Positions 13,558-26,282 are shown, counted from the first letter of the stretch. The stretch: 64,000 nucleotides of DNA from Carettochelys insculpta (GCF_033958435.1 NC_134137.1:121370001-121434000), one strand, 5' to 3'. Numbers and translations: made by a program. The notes: generated by a model not told the origin, from the sequence alone.

Positions 13558-13634
13558 CGTGTTGCAAGCTTATGGCAAATGACACCAGTGTCTGTTATGA
13601 CTTCACTCAGTCTCAGCTCTAGATGTACCTTTCC
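13558..13634 (-). CDS. RASA3: RASA3 internal exon, start of C2B domain
   Basis: This 77-base exon encodes [17 protein letters not shown] and then VICHKLATR, at about residues 125-150 of human RASA3 as recalled. This leads into the second C2 domain. On the minus strand it is preceded by CTGTATTTCAG and followed by the donor GTAAGATC. It starts at a codon boundary, matching the phase 0 end of the 36987 exon, and ends after the first two bases (CG) of an Arg codon, so the next intron is phase 2. One position reads Ile where I recall Val in human. The next expected exon ([20 protein letters not shown]) was looked for in the remaining 13.5 kb on the minus strand and not found, so that intron probably runs past base 1. 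Confidence 0.93.
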
Positions 13635-16420
13635 CTGAAATACAGAATAATATAATGCCACATTAAAATTACAGCATTATATGGCCAGGCACAACATTCC
13701 AGCTTAAAAACAAAGCAAATATATCAGTCGCCACATCACAAAAATAGTTTAATTATTAATTAACTAAATAGCTAGACAGTCTCAGCAGCATTTCTACTAG
13801 TCAAGTGAGATCAGCTGGCTAGCTTCCTAAGCGAATTTCAGTCCATAAAAACCTGTTCTCTGATTAGACTGGCTACCTTGAGACTAAAAAGGTAAAATGA
13901 TTTAAAGATGAAAGCAGAGCCTGCACTTCACCAGTCAAGAGTAATATCACATTAATGCATGATAATTGAGTATGCCTAACCCTTGTTTTCAAATTAAGAA
14001 TCTGAAGATACTACAATTTATAATCTATTCTAAATTGCAAGCAAAAAAGAGGAACTAGGCAGGGCAATTAAGGAAAAATACAAAGGTCAACCACATTACT
14101 AGCTTTTAAATCATCTTTCACCACGAAGTTTTCCAGTCATTACAGTCACAATGTTAGTTATACTGTAACTCAGGCCAAAAGTGTACTTTCCCAGAATATA
14201 TAATCATATAAGCAAGCACTCATCTTAGTAACCTTTACTATGTGTTTAAACATCAGCCTATGTTTTTATTGAAGAAAATTCAGTGGCAGTCTTTACTATG
14301 TGTTCAATAAAGTGGAAAAAGCTGGATGATTTGGCAGTCTGGCTGACAGCACATAGCTGTCCAGTCATCAATTTGAATTCAACGTGGCCAAAACTGAGCA
14401 CTTTCTCTTTCACATACAAAAACCTTCCTTTCACTCCAGTCTTCATTATCCTCTCTCTTAGTTCCTTAGGCCTCTAAATTAGGAGTCATCTTAAACTCAC
14501 ACCTGCCTCTCGATTCACACACGCAGGTTGTATCTATATTTTGTTGCTTCATCATTCATGATACTTCCAAGATTCAACCTTTCTCTCTGTTCACACCACT
14601 AAAAATTGTGCTCAGGACTTAATCTTCCATTTTGAAAACTGCAGCCTCCTCCTCTTAAACCCCAATGCCTGTCAACATGTTCCTCCTTCCAGAAGCTCTT
14701 GCTGCTGCTAAAATCTTCATGCATTATCCTTCTGATACTCACTCTACTTCTTGCTTCCTCACCATCTAGCTCCTCAAACTCCACAAATAGAAGCTTCATC
14801 TCTTTGTCTTTAAAGCTTTTCACACATTACCCTCACTCTACCTACCTGAACTATTGTTTTACTGTGATGTGGATCCCACCTTCACTTTGTCAGGTAACCA
14901 AACTTCAACATCCACATCCTCTAATCAGTTTCTCCCTCAAAGTACAGACGTATCTCCCAACTGCAAGCTAACCCATATTAGCAAGAAAATATTCCTCCAA
15001 AAATCTGCAAAGCCACTACTTAACCACGTTTAAAATCCTTCTTTAAAATTCAGTTGTGCCACAATGCCTATAAAACACACAAATTAAAATAGCTATACAA
15101 GTAATGATGGAAACCTTTGCTTTTTGTGCCATTGTTTTCTTGTTTTACTACTGCCTTGTTCTTTTGGCCATGTCACCATTTGTTTAATCTATGTTGGGGG
15201 GGCACCCCCACCCTCAAGAACAGATCCGACCCATGGCTTGCTGGATCTGACCCCTGATGCTCAGATATTCCCTGTCCAGTATCCAGCCTACGGCAGGGTG
15301 GGAAACATGGATCCCTGAAGCCTCACTCTCCAGGCCAGGCAGGCCAGGACTGGATCTGGCCTACGGGCTCTGCCAGGAGGCAGGAAGCGGCTTAGCGTAG
15401 GGCTGCAGCCGTTCCCCCAGCTGAGAGAAACTGCAATGCTGCCTGGAGGCTCTATCCCATTCCTCTGATTGGGAATCCCCAGCCAGTTGGAGAGATGGAG
15501 GGCAGTGCCTGGGACCTGGGGTGGGGCAGCAATAAACAGCAATTAGTTATCTCTAAAGGAATTATAAATACTGGAGAACATGCCCCTTTAACAGAGAAAA
15601 TATCTCGTTATGGTTAATAAATATTTTACAGGAACATAGAATGGAAGGTGCATTTACTCTGATGGGCTGAAAGGTCAAAAAGTTTGAATTTGACAAATAC
15701 TATGGCAGCTTCCCATTATGGAAATGCTTAACTTTATGTAATTGACCCAAAGGTAATGGCAATTTATATTTTTTCTCACTTCTAAATTCTACTAAACAAA
15801 CTACCGTCTCTTTAAGAAGGAAAGACTCCAAACCTTGTCCTGCCTCTTCCTCGTTTTTCTTTTCTAAAGTCAGATATTTGAAGAGTGCAAGCACCTCAGA
15901 GGGCACATCATCACTTACACCAGCAGTGCTGTGATTATTCCCAGAATGCCTCATTATTTCCAGTTACCAAGCTCAGTCATGGGTGTACCTCCATATGAAG
16001 CTGTGCTAATATGCTTGGATATTTAGTTCACAGAGAATACAGCTCCTGTGTAAACAGTGTGCTTTGGCCCATATCAGTTTGCCTAAGGGTATAAACACAA
16101 GAATCTATCTGACTTAATTTACTCAAGAGCACTGCCATTTAGTCGGCCTGCAGAGTACTGGAATAATGCCTCTCCCAAAGAGAAGACAGCAATGCGTATT
16201 GCAAATGTATGTTATAATCTGCCCATTTAATAGTTAAAAAGGATGTAAATCACCATTTAAAAATGGGTTTAAGATACTCAAGAATCAGAAAGTTGCCTGA
16301 CAATTTATAGACAGAGGAAGGACTATTAAAGTATCGAGCGGCCCAGTCACAAGATGCACAAAGACAGCACCTACAGTAATACAAACCCGAGAGAAAGCAA
16401 GGAAAAGAAAGAGGCATTTA
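13635..16420. other. Unclassified intron with a GC-rich repeat-like block at 15190-15535
   Basis: The block at 15190-15535 is markedly richer in G and C than its surroundings. It contains GGCACCCCC, CTGGATCTGACCC and CTGGATCTGGCC motifs similar to the GC-rich interiors of hAT elements in this window. Its termini are not defined. The rest is AT-rich with nothing recognised. Confidence 0.35.
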
Positions 16421-16424
16421 TGCT

Positions 16425-16570
16425 CTTTTTATAGAATGGGAATTAAGGCACTGAGAAATTAACTGTCCTGCTCAAGTTGACACAGAATATTTGTGGCAGA
16501 GCCAGGAACCAAATTCAGATATTCCATGTCGCCGTCCAGTAATGTAGCCACAAGTCCACTCTTCCTCTCA
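16425..16570 (-). mobile_element. MIR SINE relic
   Basis: The plus strand reads ATAGAATGGGAATTAAGGCA, CTGAGAAATTAACTGTCCTG, GTGGCAGAGCCAGGAACCAA, in the order of a reverse-complement MIR consensus. MIR is an ancient SINE shared across amniotes, so a diverged copy in an intron is expected. Confidence 0.7.
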
Positions 16571-17412
16571 AGACCTATTCAGTGAATAATGATGCATGAA
16601 AATGCACAGGCTTTGACAGTTCTGAAGTTGACTGTATTAGTCACTCGATACATTTGTACAGAAAATATTCCAGTCCACTCTGTTCCTGAAAATCAGTACA
16701 TTCACTAATATGTCCATTCCCAACACTTAGAAATACTGGTCTGCTGAACAGGTAGAATTGTATGTGTGTTCTTTTCACTACTGGTCAGCACTTCCTTTGT
16801 CACAAACTATGGACTCCTTCAAAATGCCATGAGACCAACTGGGTCTCACGTCTTCAGTCAAAAAATGCCAAAAGATTGAGCTTCTTGTCAGCAAGCAGCA
16901 ACAATAATAACAGGCCCCAAACAGAAAATAGTAATATTTAGAGTTGTAGAGGTAAAAAATAGTGGTATTGCTAAAAGAATATAAAATATTACATTGCGTA
17001 AACATGCTTTGTAAACAGTCATTACGTAATTTAAAGATCAAATTCTGCTCTTGTTTACACGTTACATATGATGGATAACATAATAGAAGTTATGTGCACT
17101 TATTGAAAGGCAGAATTTTAATTTACAATTTTGGATCTAAAACACATTGGTTTCTCTTCTGAGGAAAAGCCTAAATTCCATAAGCTTGTAAAGCTAAAAA
17201 TAGAACAAGGCACTGTTTTTAAATGACGCAGGCAAAGCCTTTCACTGGCAATTTTAATTCAGTTGGGAACGTAACAGATACTTACTACAGACTGAGAAGT
17301 ATCAAAAGAGATGTAAAGCGACCAAAATTATATAAATGCTATTTATGCATCTTATGTGTCCAGCAGTTATAAATCTGTGGTTTAATTTAAACACTGTGTA
17401 TAAAAAGGGAGG

Positions 17413-17413
<1 letters not shown>

Positions 17414-17478
<65 letters not shown>
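17414..17478. repeat. (CA)n(GA)n compound microsatellite
   Basis: About 19 CA units are followed directly by about 13 GA units. Confidence 0.95.
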
Positions 17479-17485
<7 letters not shown>

Positions 17486-18489
17486 ATAAATGATTTTGTA
17501 CTGCAAAGCTGAGCCCTACCAATTTGGGCTCCTCCTACCAGCTGAAATGAAATGGTGAGACCGCATAATAAACATCCTGAGAACCAGCATGCATTCTTTC
17601 AGAGTTATTTGTCATAGGGACAATTACCAGTGGACTTTTCTTGGTATGATTACATGCTGTACAGAATTTGGCTCCTAACGTACAATAGTTAAGCACAGAT
17701 TATGAAATGACTAAGCTACCTCAAACATGGGCATACCTTTTGCTTTTACCAACCGTGATTGTTAAAGTAAGAGTTAAAATGCATTGATGAACTAGAAACA
17801 TTTCTGGGCCATACCTTGGCTCTTCTGAACAAATGAAAGCTAAAACTGTACGTCTAACTGACAACCGAGAGAAGCACCTGTCTAAAGCAAGCCATGGTCT
17901 AGTGCAAGCATGTCAAACATGCAACCTGTGGGCTACATGCAGCCCAATCCATTTTTTTTTTGCGGCCCACGACCACATGTTTATGAAGTATCTAAGTGCG
18001 ACCCCAGGCTGCCTGAACTTCATTAGCAGAGCCTTGGTTGCTGAGGATGACTCCATGAGGCCCAGACTGGTGCCTATAAAAGTTTCTGGGGGCCAAGCTG
18101 TGTGCTCTGGTTCAGCCATCCATCTGCCGGCCATGACCCCACTGCCACTGCCGTTTGGGCTGCTGCCACTCGCCCTCTGCCCTGGGCTAGCTGCAGCCTC
18201 ACTCCCCAGGTTGCTGCTGCCCATCCAACCCGAGCAGGACCCACTCCCCATCAAGGGTCCAGCAGACAGGAGCCCAGGGCACTGAAGGCAGCAGGGGAGA
18301 CTGCCCGGCTGGCACTAGGAGGGTGGGAGCTGGGCTCTGGGGGAAGGAGGAGGAACAGGCCCCGTGGAACAACTCCTCACCCCCAGCCCCCACCACACCC
18401 CTGCCCAGCACTGCTCCATGCTCCAGCCTCCATCTGTTTCACATTGCTAGATTCCCACTCCCGGGCACTTGGCTTGGACGGGTGATAGC

Positions 18490-18975
18490 AGTAGAGAGGG
18501 GCTGGGCTGGGCTGGGCTGGGCAGTGTGTCACCAGTGCAGGGTTTCACAGGCAGTCAGCCTGGTCCGCTTTGCCCCACGCCAGCCACAGCAGGTGCTGGG
18601 CAAGGGCTGGTAAGTGTGGAGTCCCTCTGTCCATCAAGTGACCAGGGGCCCCACACTCACCTCTCAGGCTGGCCTCTGTCCACTTGGCTGCTGCACTCCA
18701 TGGCCTTTGGCAGTGGGCACTGCACCCAGACTCTCCCACAGGGCAGTATGGGGCAGGGGGACAGTACAGAGTCCTGCTGAAGGGATGGGAGGGGGCGGTA
18801 CCAAGCCCTAGAGAAGGACAGTAGTACTGAGCCCTGGGTAGGGGGGCAGAACAGAGCCCTGCTGGGGTGGGGGATAGGAGGGGACAGTTCCAAGTCCCGG
18901 GGCGGGAGTAGGGGTGGACCATAGAGCCGTACTGAGGGGATGGGACGGAAGCAGAACCTTATTAAGCTCCTGTTT
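18490..18975. repeat. GC-rich imperfect tandem repeats inside the hAT element
   Basis: Five GGGCT units lie at about 18499-18522. From about 18740 to 18975 there is an imperfect array of units about 45-60 bp long carrying a recurring (A/C)(A/C)GAGCCCTG or CAAG(C/T)CC motif after GGGGCAGxAC-like sequence. Several long open frames here come from this composition. Confidence 0.55.
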
Positions 18976-19074
18976 GGGGTCAAGACAGAGCTGTCGGAAA
19001 ATAACTTGTTGCAGTGAGTTTGGAATTCAGCGTAAGGCTTGCCATACTACTTTGAGGTCCCTTGGCTTTCTTGT

Positions 19075-19850
19075 TCAAGGGTTTTGGAAACCACAAGAAG
19101 AAATCATTATTTTCATTGAAAGGAAAGAACAGGACACAGACTTAATAATGATAAGTGGGTACAAGATTATTCATTTTTACTTGACACTACCAAACATCTG
19201 AGTGACCTGAACCTGAACTTAAAACTTCCAGGGAAGTTCCAGGTTGTGACTACTATGCATGACAGTATATAAGCTTTTATGACCAAACTTTGTCTTTGGG
19301 AAATACAGTTAATAAAAGAAGATTTAACTCATTTCATTACATGCCAAGACCATAAAAGCTAACACCCCCATTTGCATTTTGCAAATTGTTCATTAAATAT
19401 TGTACTGCTGCAACTTGAATTCAAGGAATGATTCCAGGATTTCAAATCACGTGAAGATAAGTTCTTCTTGTTTACAGCACTGTCTTCTTACGATTTTCAA
19501 AATGAAGGAAATATGCAAATGGAACTCACCGAAATTCAGTATGACTCTTCCTTAAAAAAGCAAATATTATGAAGTTGACATCCTTGATTTTTACAGATAT
19601 GTCCCCAGGCAATTTGTTGAAGTACGTAAATTTGTGTCAAAAATATTGTCAATGTTTGGTAACACATACCTATGCAAACAGCTGTTTTCACTTATAAAAG
19701 CCAACAAAACACCCAAAAGGTCAGGGTTAACTGATGAATATTTAGCAGTGGAAATTAGAGTAGTATCAGCTCAAAATGGCAAACTAAATATTGGAAAACT
19801 GGTACCCCAAAAGCAGCATCAGCTCTCTGGAAAGGATACTTGGGACTGAA
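19075..19850 (+). pseudogene. hAT transposase remnant with C-terminal dimerisation (hATC) domain
   Basis: In pieces in different frames there are FWKPQEEIIIFIERK (about 19080-19125), HLSDLNLNLKLPGKFQ (about 19196-19240) and, at 19634-19849, a run with MFGNTYLCKQLFSLIKANK and SGLTDEYLAVEIRVVSAQ. This order fits the C-terminal third of hAT transposases related to GTF2IRD2 and EPM2AIP1. The last segment is the hATC dimerisation domain. The catalytic N-terminal part is missing or unrecognisable. Stops and frameshifts between the pieces show that it is dead. Confidence 0.8.
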
Positions 19851-20519
19851 ATACTTCCAGTTTTCATTTGAAATTTTCATGTTATTATATTTTATTTTTA
19901 CGCTACTGTTGTATTTGCGTCTCAATGCAAAATAATAAAAAAGTTATTTAATATTTTGGTTTTCATATATTTAATTCCCAAATAAAATAAAATTAATTAA
20001 TTTTATATCAATAAATACAAGCCCATTTTTGCAATTGCACAAATTTTCATTTTGCAATCACACAAATCTCATGTTTATGTAAAATCTCAAACTTAGAAGT
20101 ATCCCGAATCTTCACAGGAGCCTCTTCCATTTGATTAACCATGGTGTGTGCTTGTTTTTATTTCAACAAAGCAAGTTATATATGTAAAATAACTAAAAAG
20201 TACCTTACATTTACATTTAAATTAAATATTATTATAGATGAGTAAACAACAATTTTATACATCAAATGTTGTGAACTATTAATAAAATTGTAAAATAATA
20301 AAATTCATATTACGTGTTAAATTCTCAATTAAAATTATTGCATTATATTCAAACAAGAACTGAAAAACTGTTATAAAATCTGCCTAAAACATAATCTATG
20401 ATAATAAATAATTATGACTTTCCAACAGAAGTGCATTTCCTTTGGTGGTCCTGAAAACTATCTGTTTTCATTTGTGCAGCGCCTCAGTAGGGTTTGACTT
20501 TGACATGCCTGGTCTAGTG

Positions 20520-22035
20520 CTTCACCAATACTGTGTCTGTGTGTCTCTGGACTAATTTTAAGAAGTATTTCTTGTAAAAAAAAACTGTGAAGAATGTTCA
20601 GATGATCACTGTTAATTTTAAACAAAAACACTGGATAACATTTTCAAACATGGGTGTCCAAAGTTAAATATGAACACTCTTGTTTGAAAATTTTCCCATT
20701 ATCTATACATAGGTAGAAAGTGAACAGGAACAGCTAACAAGAGTTTTGTGAGAGTGTCCTCCAAGTCCAAAAGGAGTGACTGTGACCTGTGGGTGAGTTA
20801 GTCTGGTGGGTGCTTACCACTGGACTGAAGTATATCATATGATCGGTTTGCCGGGGGCCGGGGGTGGGGGGGGGAAGGCTGTGTCCTGAATCTAGCAGTC
20901 TGCCGGGTAAGGCTGCAAGTTTCTTAACAATCCCCTTTACCAGTAAGCGCGGGCTATGCAGGGAGAAGAGGAATCTTAAAAGCCAACTCCTAAGCAAACA
21001 GAGGAATCTTGAGAGGGAGTGAGAAATCTAGATATACTTGATTAATGTTTGGTAAACTTATTGCAATAAATATCTCCTCCCCACAAATAAAACAGGAAAA
21101 AGAACCCCCCCAAAAAACAAGAACAAACCTGCCAGAGCAAAAAGACTGAAAGCAGAAGTCTAGCAGCAGAGTGGTGGCTATCTAGTTTACTGCACTGAAT
21201 GCAGTAAGTATGATTACCTGCCTTGTAAGAAGGTGGTGTATGTATGGCCTCCAGAGACCGAGGATGGCAGGGTGAGCAACCTGTGGCTGGCACATGGCTT
21301 GTCAACGTAAGCTATTTGTGGGCTGCCAAACAGGTTGTTTACCTCCACAGGCCTACCTGCCCACAGCTCCCATTGGCCACAATTTATCATTACCAGTCAA
21401 TGGGAGCTGCAGGAAGTGGCACTGGACACAAAGGACATGTTGCCTGCCACAAAGGACCTGTTGGACACCGCTTCTGCAGCTCCATTGGCTGGGAATGGTG
21501 AATCGTGGCTAGTGGGAGCTTCAAGTGGGCATACCTGCAGATACAAGGGAAAACAGTCTGTTTATCGACCATCTCCCCACTGTTCCCAGGGACTGCAGAC
21601 TCACAGGCCAATGCTTGCAGAGCCCTACAATTTCCCAGAAGAACGCCTTCAGTGTGGCCAGCCTCCTTGTGGGTTGCAGGCCATAGGTCCTCTCTACCTT
21701 CTGGGACCTATTCCAAAGAACTGCAGGAGTAACCCTCCTTGGGTGCGACATGCCCTCTCAGACCACAGCCGTACTCTCAGGTTAAGCAGTAGGCCTCTCT
21801 GCCTCCAGGAACCATGCCTTAGTGCCCTTCAGCATGCCTGGATCTCGCTAGCCCCCTTTCTTTCTCCTGCACCCTGGTCACTTACTGCTGGATTCTCCAT
21901 TCATGGGATAAGGTCCATCCTGTCATTGCCACCAGCCTTGAGGAGCTGGTGGTGGCCAACAGCCTGAAGGTTACTGAAGTACAGGCTCTGGAGATGACAG
22001 TATCTACAGCGGTGGAGCTCAGGGAAATAAATACA
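20520..22035. other. Unclassified intron; possible hAT interior at 21260-21560
   Basis: At 21260-21560 the sequence GTGAGCAACCTGTGGCTGGC and the recurring CCCATTGGCC/CAATGGGAGCTGC/CCATTGGCTGGGAATGGTGA motifs resemble the interior of GC-rich hAT elements in turtles. A 210-codon frame over 21335-21967 has no recognisable domain and is probably chance. The rest is unclassified. Confidence 0.4.
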
Positions 22036-23066
22036 AAGACATATGACTTTGCAGGATACAGTCAAGTAGTCTCATGTAGTCTGACAACTTCTGTGCAGTT
22101 GAGGAGAATGGATGGCTCAGGAAAGAATAAAGAGGAGCAGAGGGAAACGATCTGATAGTTGGGCCCTTCCCTTTCACACTAAGCATAGGTTTCCAGATGC
22201 AGGAGAGAACGCAGGGTATTAGGAAGAGGCAGCTAATCTGGGATTCAATCAGAAATATAGATAACAGGGACTGAGATGACTGGTAGAACTGCCTGGTGAA
22301 TTGCCCATCAGGAGCAAAGGTTGTGGATCTCTTCAGACATCTAGATCAGCTTATGTGACGTGCTTGTGGGGTGCCACTGGTTGTGATTCATGTAGGTACC
22401 CAAGACGTAGGGAAAGGCGGGACAGACATCTCAGAGGCCAGATTTAGGCTGACAGATAAGCAATTGAAGATCAAGACCTCCATGGCAGCATTCTCTGAAT
22501 ATTTCCAGTTTCATGTGCTGGGGTAGACAGGAAGAATTACAATCTCAAGGCAAGGACGAGCTGATGGTGGAGGGAGGATGGATTTAGACTTATTAGAAAC
22601 TAGGGAATCCTCAGGAAAAGAGGAGCCTATACAGGAATGATGGACTCCACCTAAAACAAAATGGAGCCAAACTGCCAGCATGTAAATTTAAAACAGGTTT
22701 TAGAGCAGTATTTAAACTAAGGGCTGGGAAAAAGCTGACAGAGGAGCACACAGTGTGGACAAAGAGAGCCCTTTGGGGAGGCTCTCTTGATGTGGATTCT
22801 TTATATCCTAGGAAGGACCAAAGGATGGAAGCTGCTAAACCACAGGTGGGAACTGCAAAGAAACACAAATGAAAAAAGACGCATGCAATTACCTCACATA
22901 ATGGCAGGCAGCTAAAAAGTGACAAGTTTAATAAGTGCTTGTATACAAATGCAAGAAATCTAAATACTACAGGTAAAATGTGAGCGCCTGGTATTAAACA
23001 AGGATACTGGTATAACAGGCATTGCAGAAGCTTGGTGGAACTATGACAGTCAATGGAATTTTTTTA

Positions 23067-24690
23067 CTATCCCTCAATCTGAGGAGGTAGTCTGCAAGAG
23101 GGATCACTTGTGAGTTTTTAAGTGGCTCAGAAGCCCAATTTGTGCTCTGCAGGTTTTCCCACAGAAGAGACAGGTGTAATCTTGGAGGAGACAGTTGCTG
23201 GCTAGAATGTTGTTCCCTTTTTGCTCTCCCCATCTGAGCTGTGAGTGGGCATATGGTGTGGTGCCATTGTGGTCTGTTCCACATCCAGTCCTCCCAGTTA
23301 GTTGGGTTGGTGCCTCCTTTTTTAAAGGTGTACTTTCAGCATGTCTTTGAAATGCTCCTGCTGCCCTCCACGAGCCCTTTTTTCCTGACATACCTGAGAG
23401 AAGAGCACTTGCCTTGGTACATACATGTACACACCCAGCAGCCAGCTCAGCGGACATGGCATTACATGACCTGTGCTTCCATTCTGTTGACGTTGGCTGC
23501 AGAGAGAACACCGATGTCTGTGCATCAGTCTTCCTAGCTGACACTGAGCATCTTCCTGAGGCAGCATTGCTGGAAAAACTCCTGTCGCTTGAGATGTCCC
23601 CTGTAGATTACCCACGTTTCATACCCATAGAGAAGGGTGGGGAGGACAACTGCCTTGCAAATTAAGATCTTGGTACCTGTTTGTAGATCTCTATCACCAA
23701 GGGCTCACTTGAGTAATCTGGCAAAGGATGTGCTGGTGCAGTGATTCCTGTATTTGATTTCTAAGAATATAAAAACAGACATAGTGTGTCAGACCTTTAC
23801 CATATCCCCCCTTTTCTATGATGAAGAGTCCCAGTCTCCGTAATCTCTCTTCATATGGCATGCCATTCTGTTTCAATGTGGGCTGTTTTGGAGAAATGGC
23901 TGCCAAGGTACGCCTTCCAGAGTCTCTCCACTGATGCTGATTTGGGGAGTACAAGGAGTGCAGGAGAGGGCTGGTAGCATACCTTAGTCACCCCAATATT
24001 GGAAGACCCAGGCTCTGACAGGCAACTGCAAAAAGACTTAGGGTGCTTTGCAGGTTGGCCTATGAGTGTGCACAGAATGACACAGTCATCTGCATACTGA
24101 AGATCAGTCAAGCCAGTTCTCATGCTCTTGGATTCTGCTTCAGAGATGTTGGAGATTAAGGAATAGGCCATCTGTACAACACTCAATCCTGATTCCATCA
24201 GGAAGGCAGTCATGAATGAGAATCAAGATCATGGCAAGTTAAATGGAAAAAAAGAGTGTTGCAGCAATGCACAGCCCTGCTCGACACCAGTGCAAATGAT
24301 GAAGGGTTTGGTCTCTAAGTCGTTGCACAAAATAGTAGCAGTAGTACTACATCATGGAGTAGTCTGATGATGAAAATGAATTTCTGTGGTCAAACCCATA
24401 TGGCACTTTTTACAGGGCATCATGATTGATAGAGTCCAAGGTCTTGATTAGGTCAATCGTGTGCGATGAACAGTTCCTGGTGTTGCCCTCTGTACTTCTC
24501 CTGAATCTGTCATTCTATGGAGATCATATGAGTCACGCCTCAGCATGGTCTGAAGCCACACTGTGATCTGGGGAGAATTTCCTCAACAAGAGGGAGGAGA
24601 CAGTTTAGTAGGATCTGGACAAGAATCTTCCCCGCGATGGAGAGGAGAGCTATATAGCTCTCTAGTCCATCAGTGGAACAGAATAATATT
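23067..24690 (-). mobile_element. Non-LTR retrotransposon (endonuclease/RT type LINE), 5' truncated, inserted into CR1
   Basis: On the minus strand, in order: IALLSIAGKILVQILLNCLL and LPRSQCGFRP (about 24660-24545, RT start); DLIKTLDSINHDAL-like sequence near 24440; LTDLQYADDCVILCT near 24100, with the catalytic YADD; then a C-terminal zinc-finger motif, CLFCGKTCRAQIGLLSHLKTH, near 23170-23105 (Cys-Cys-His-His). A terminal finger of this type is common in the RTs of several non-LTR clades; I do not assign the clade. Frameshifts and stops make it inactive. Both ends abut CR1 sequence of the opposite strand. Confidence 0.75.
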
Positions 24691-25490
24691 GTACCATGGT
24701 GCAACATATGTAGGAATGACAGAGTAGGCCACGCTTGTGGGGGAGTGGCACCACACACTAAAGAAAGCATAAAGTCAAATAAGGTAAAAATCTTAAATGA
24801 ATCAAACTGTACCACAGAATCTCTATGGACTGAAATTACCTAGCTTGAAGAGTAAGAATACAGCAGTAGGGATTTACTACTGAACACGTGACCAGTATGG
24901 TGATGGTGATTTTGAAATACTCCAGGAGATTAAAGTGGCTATAAAAATAAAAAACTCAATAATAATGGGACTTTTTGACTATCCGAATATAGACTAGGTA
25001 CATGTCACCTTGGGATAGCATGCAGAGATGAACTTTCTTGGCACCATAAATGACTGCTTCTTGGAGAAGCTAGTGCTGTTACCCAAAAGAGAAGAGGCAA
25101 TTACTTATTTATTCTTAATTGGTGCACAGGACCTGGCCCAACGGGTACTTATTGCTGAGCCACTTGGTAATAGCAACAACAATATAATTAAATTTAACAT
25201 CCTTGTGAAGGGGTAAGAAACACCAAAGAAGAGCCCCCAGCACTAAGCATTTAAGTTCAGAAAAGGGAACTGCACAAAAAATGATGCTAGTTGAACAGAA
25301 ATTAAAAGATACTGTCACAAAGGTGAAATGTCTGCAAGTAATATGGAAATGTCTTAAAAATAACATAACATGGGGACAAATGAATTAATTATATACTGCA
25401 AATGAAAAAGAAAACATAGTAAGAGGACCAACTGAGCTATGCCAAGTAAAACAAAGTAAAACAAATAGCAGAGCCAGTGGACAACAGTAG

Positions 25491-25962
25491 ACTGATATAT
25501 GGGATATTTACAACCCCCAGAATGACCAGGGCTTTATTCCCGGTGGGCTGAGGCAGGGTTACCACAGGTTAATTAGAGCACCTGAAGCCAATTAATGCAC
25601 TGCCAGAGACCAATAACCCCACCATTCCCACTTGAGCCAGCCAGAGGAGGGAAAGGAGAGCTGACCATAGTACTGTTATTGACCAGAGGATCAGAGCACC
25701 AGGAGAAGGGAAGCTCTGCCTAAGCAGAGGAGAGGGACTCCTCCAAAACAGAGGACCAAGAGGAACCCTGCCTGATGGAAAAGAGGGTAAGCAGCATGTG
25801 AAGCTGAAAGGACTGAGACCTGGAGTAGTGGGTTTATCTGGGTCCCTTTCCCTTATCCCCTAACAGAACTAGCAGAGCCTTAGAATAGGGGTGAGGCAGC
25901 CCCCCAACTCACCTCACCAAAGAAAAAGGCAGGGCCCACCATAATAGCATTGGCTATTTGCT
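25491..25962. mobile_element. Unknown inserted block with 7 bp flanking duplication
   Basis: A 472 bp block interrupts the CR1 coding relic. It is flanked by ACAGTAG on both sides (25484-25490 and 25963-25969). It is purine- and CAG-rich, with AGGAGGGAAAGGAGAG, AGCAGAGGAGAGGGAC and a GGGCCCACCATAATAG end. No ORF, terminal repeat or RT motif was recognised. It could be a solo terminal repeat or a non-autonomous element. Confidence 0.4.
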
Positions 25963-26282
25963 ACAGTAGTTAGAAAAACTGGAACTTAAATCCTATAGAT
26001 AATAGAAAGGAACATAAACTCTGGCAATTCCAGTATGAGTGTAAGTTGGCAGATCAACATTTTTGCAAAGGAACCAGCCAAAGATTCAAAAATGAACAGA
26101 AAAAAATGTTTAAGTGCATCAGAAGCTGGAAGTTTGCCACTCATTGGGACCACCGGATGACTGAGGTGTTTGAGGAGGACAAGAATGAACAGGCCAGTGT
26201 GGAGAAGCTAAATGAATTCACTGTATAAAACTTCACTGCACAGAATGTGTGGGAGATTCCCACACCCTAGCCATTCTTTTTA

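Larger units (their letters stand above)
17905..20511 (+). mobile_element. hAT transposon (Charlie/GTF2IRD2-like group) with intact termini and 8 bp target duplication
   Basis: The termini CAAGCATGTCAAA (17905-17917) and TTTGACATGCCTG (20499-20511) are inverted copies with one mismatch. They are flanked by an exact 8 bp duplication, GTCTAGTG, at 17897-17904 and 20512-20519, the length typical of hAT. The 2,607 bp element includes a GC-rich block at 18000-18970 with a minisatellite-like array, and transposase remnants in the second half. It probably derives from an autonomous copy. The coding part is broken and the element is inactive. Confidence 0.9.

Noticed and set aside
21335..21967. 210-codon plus-strand open frame
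   Set aside because: It is partly inside hAT-like GC-rich sequence. There is no conserved motif, and antisense frames are equally open.
23104..23544. Apparent C2H2 zinc-finger gene
   Set aside because: The single finger lies at the C-terminal end of a LINE whose RT motifs are upstream on the same strand, so it belongs to the retrotransposon.
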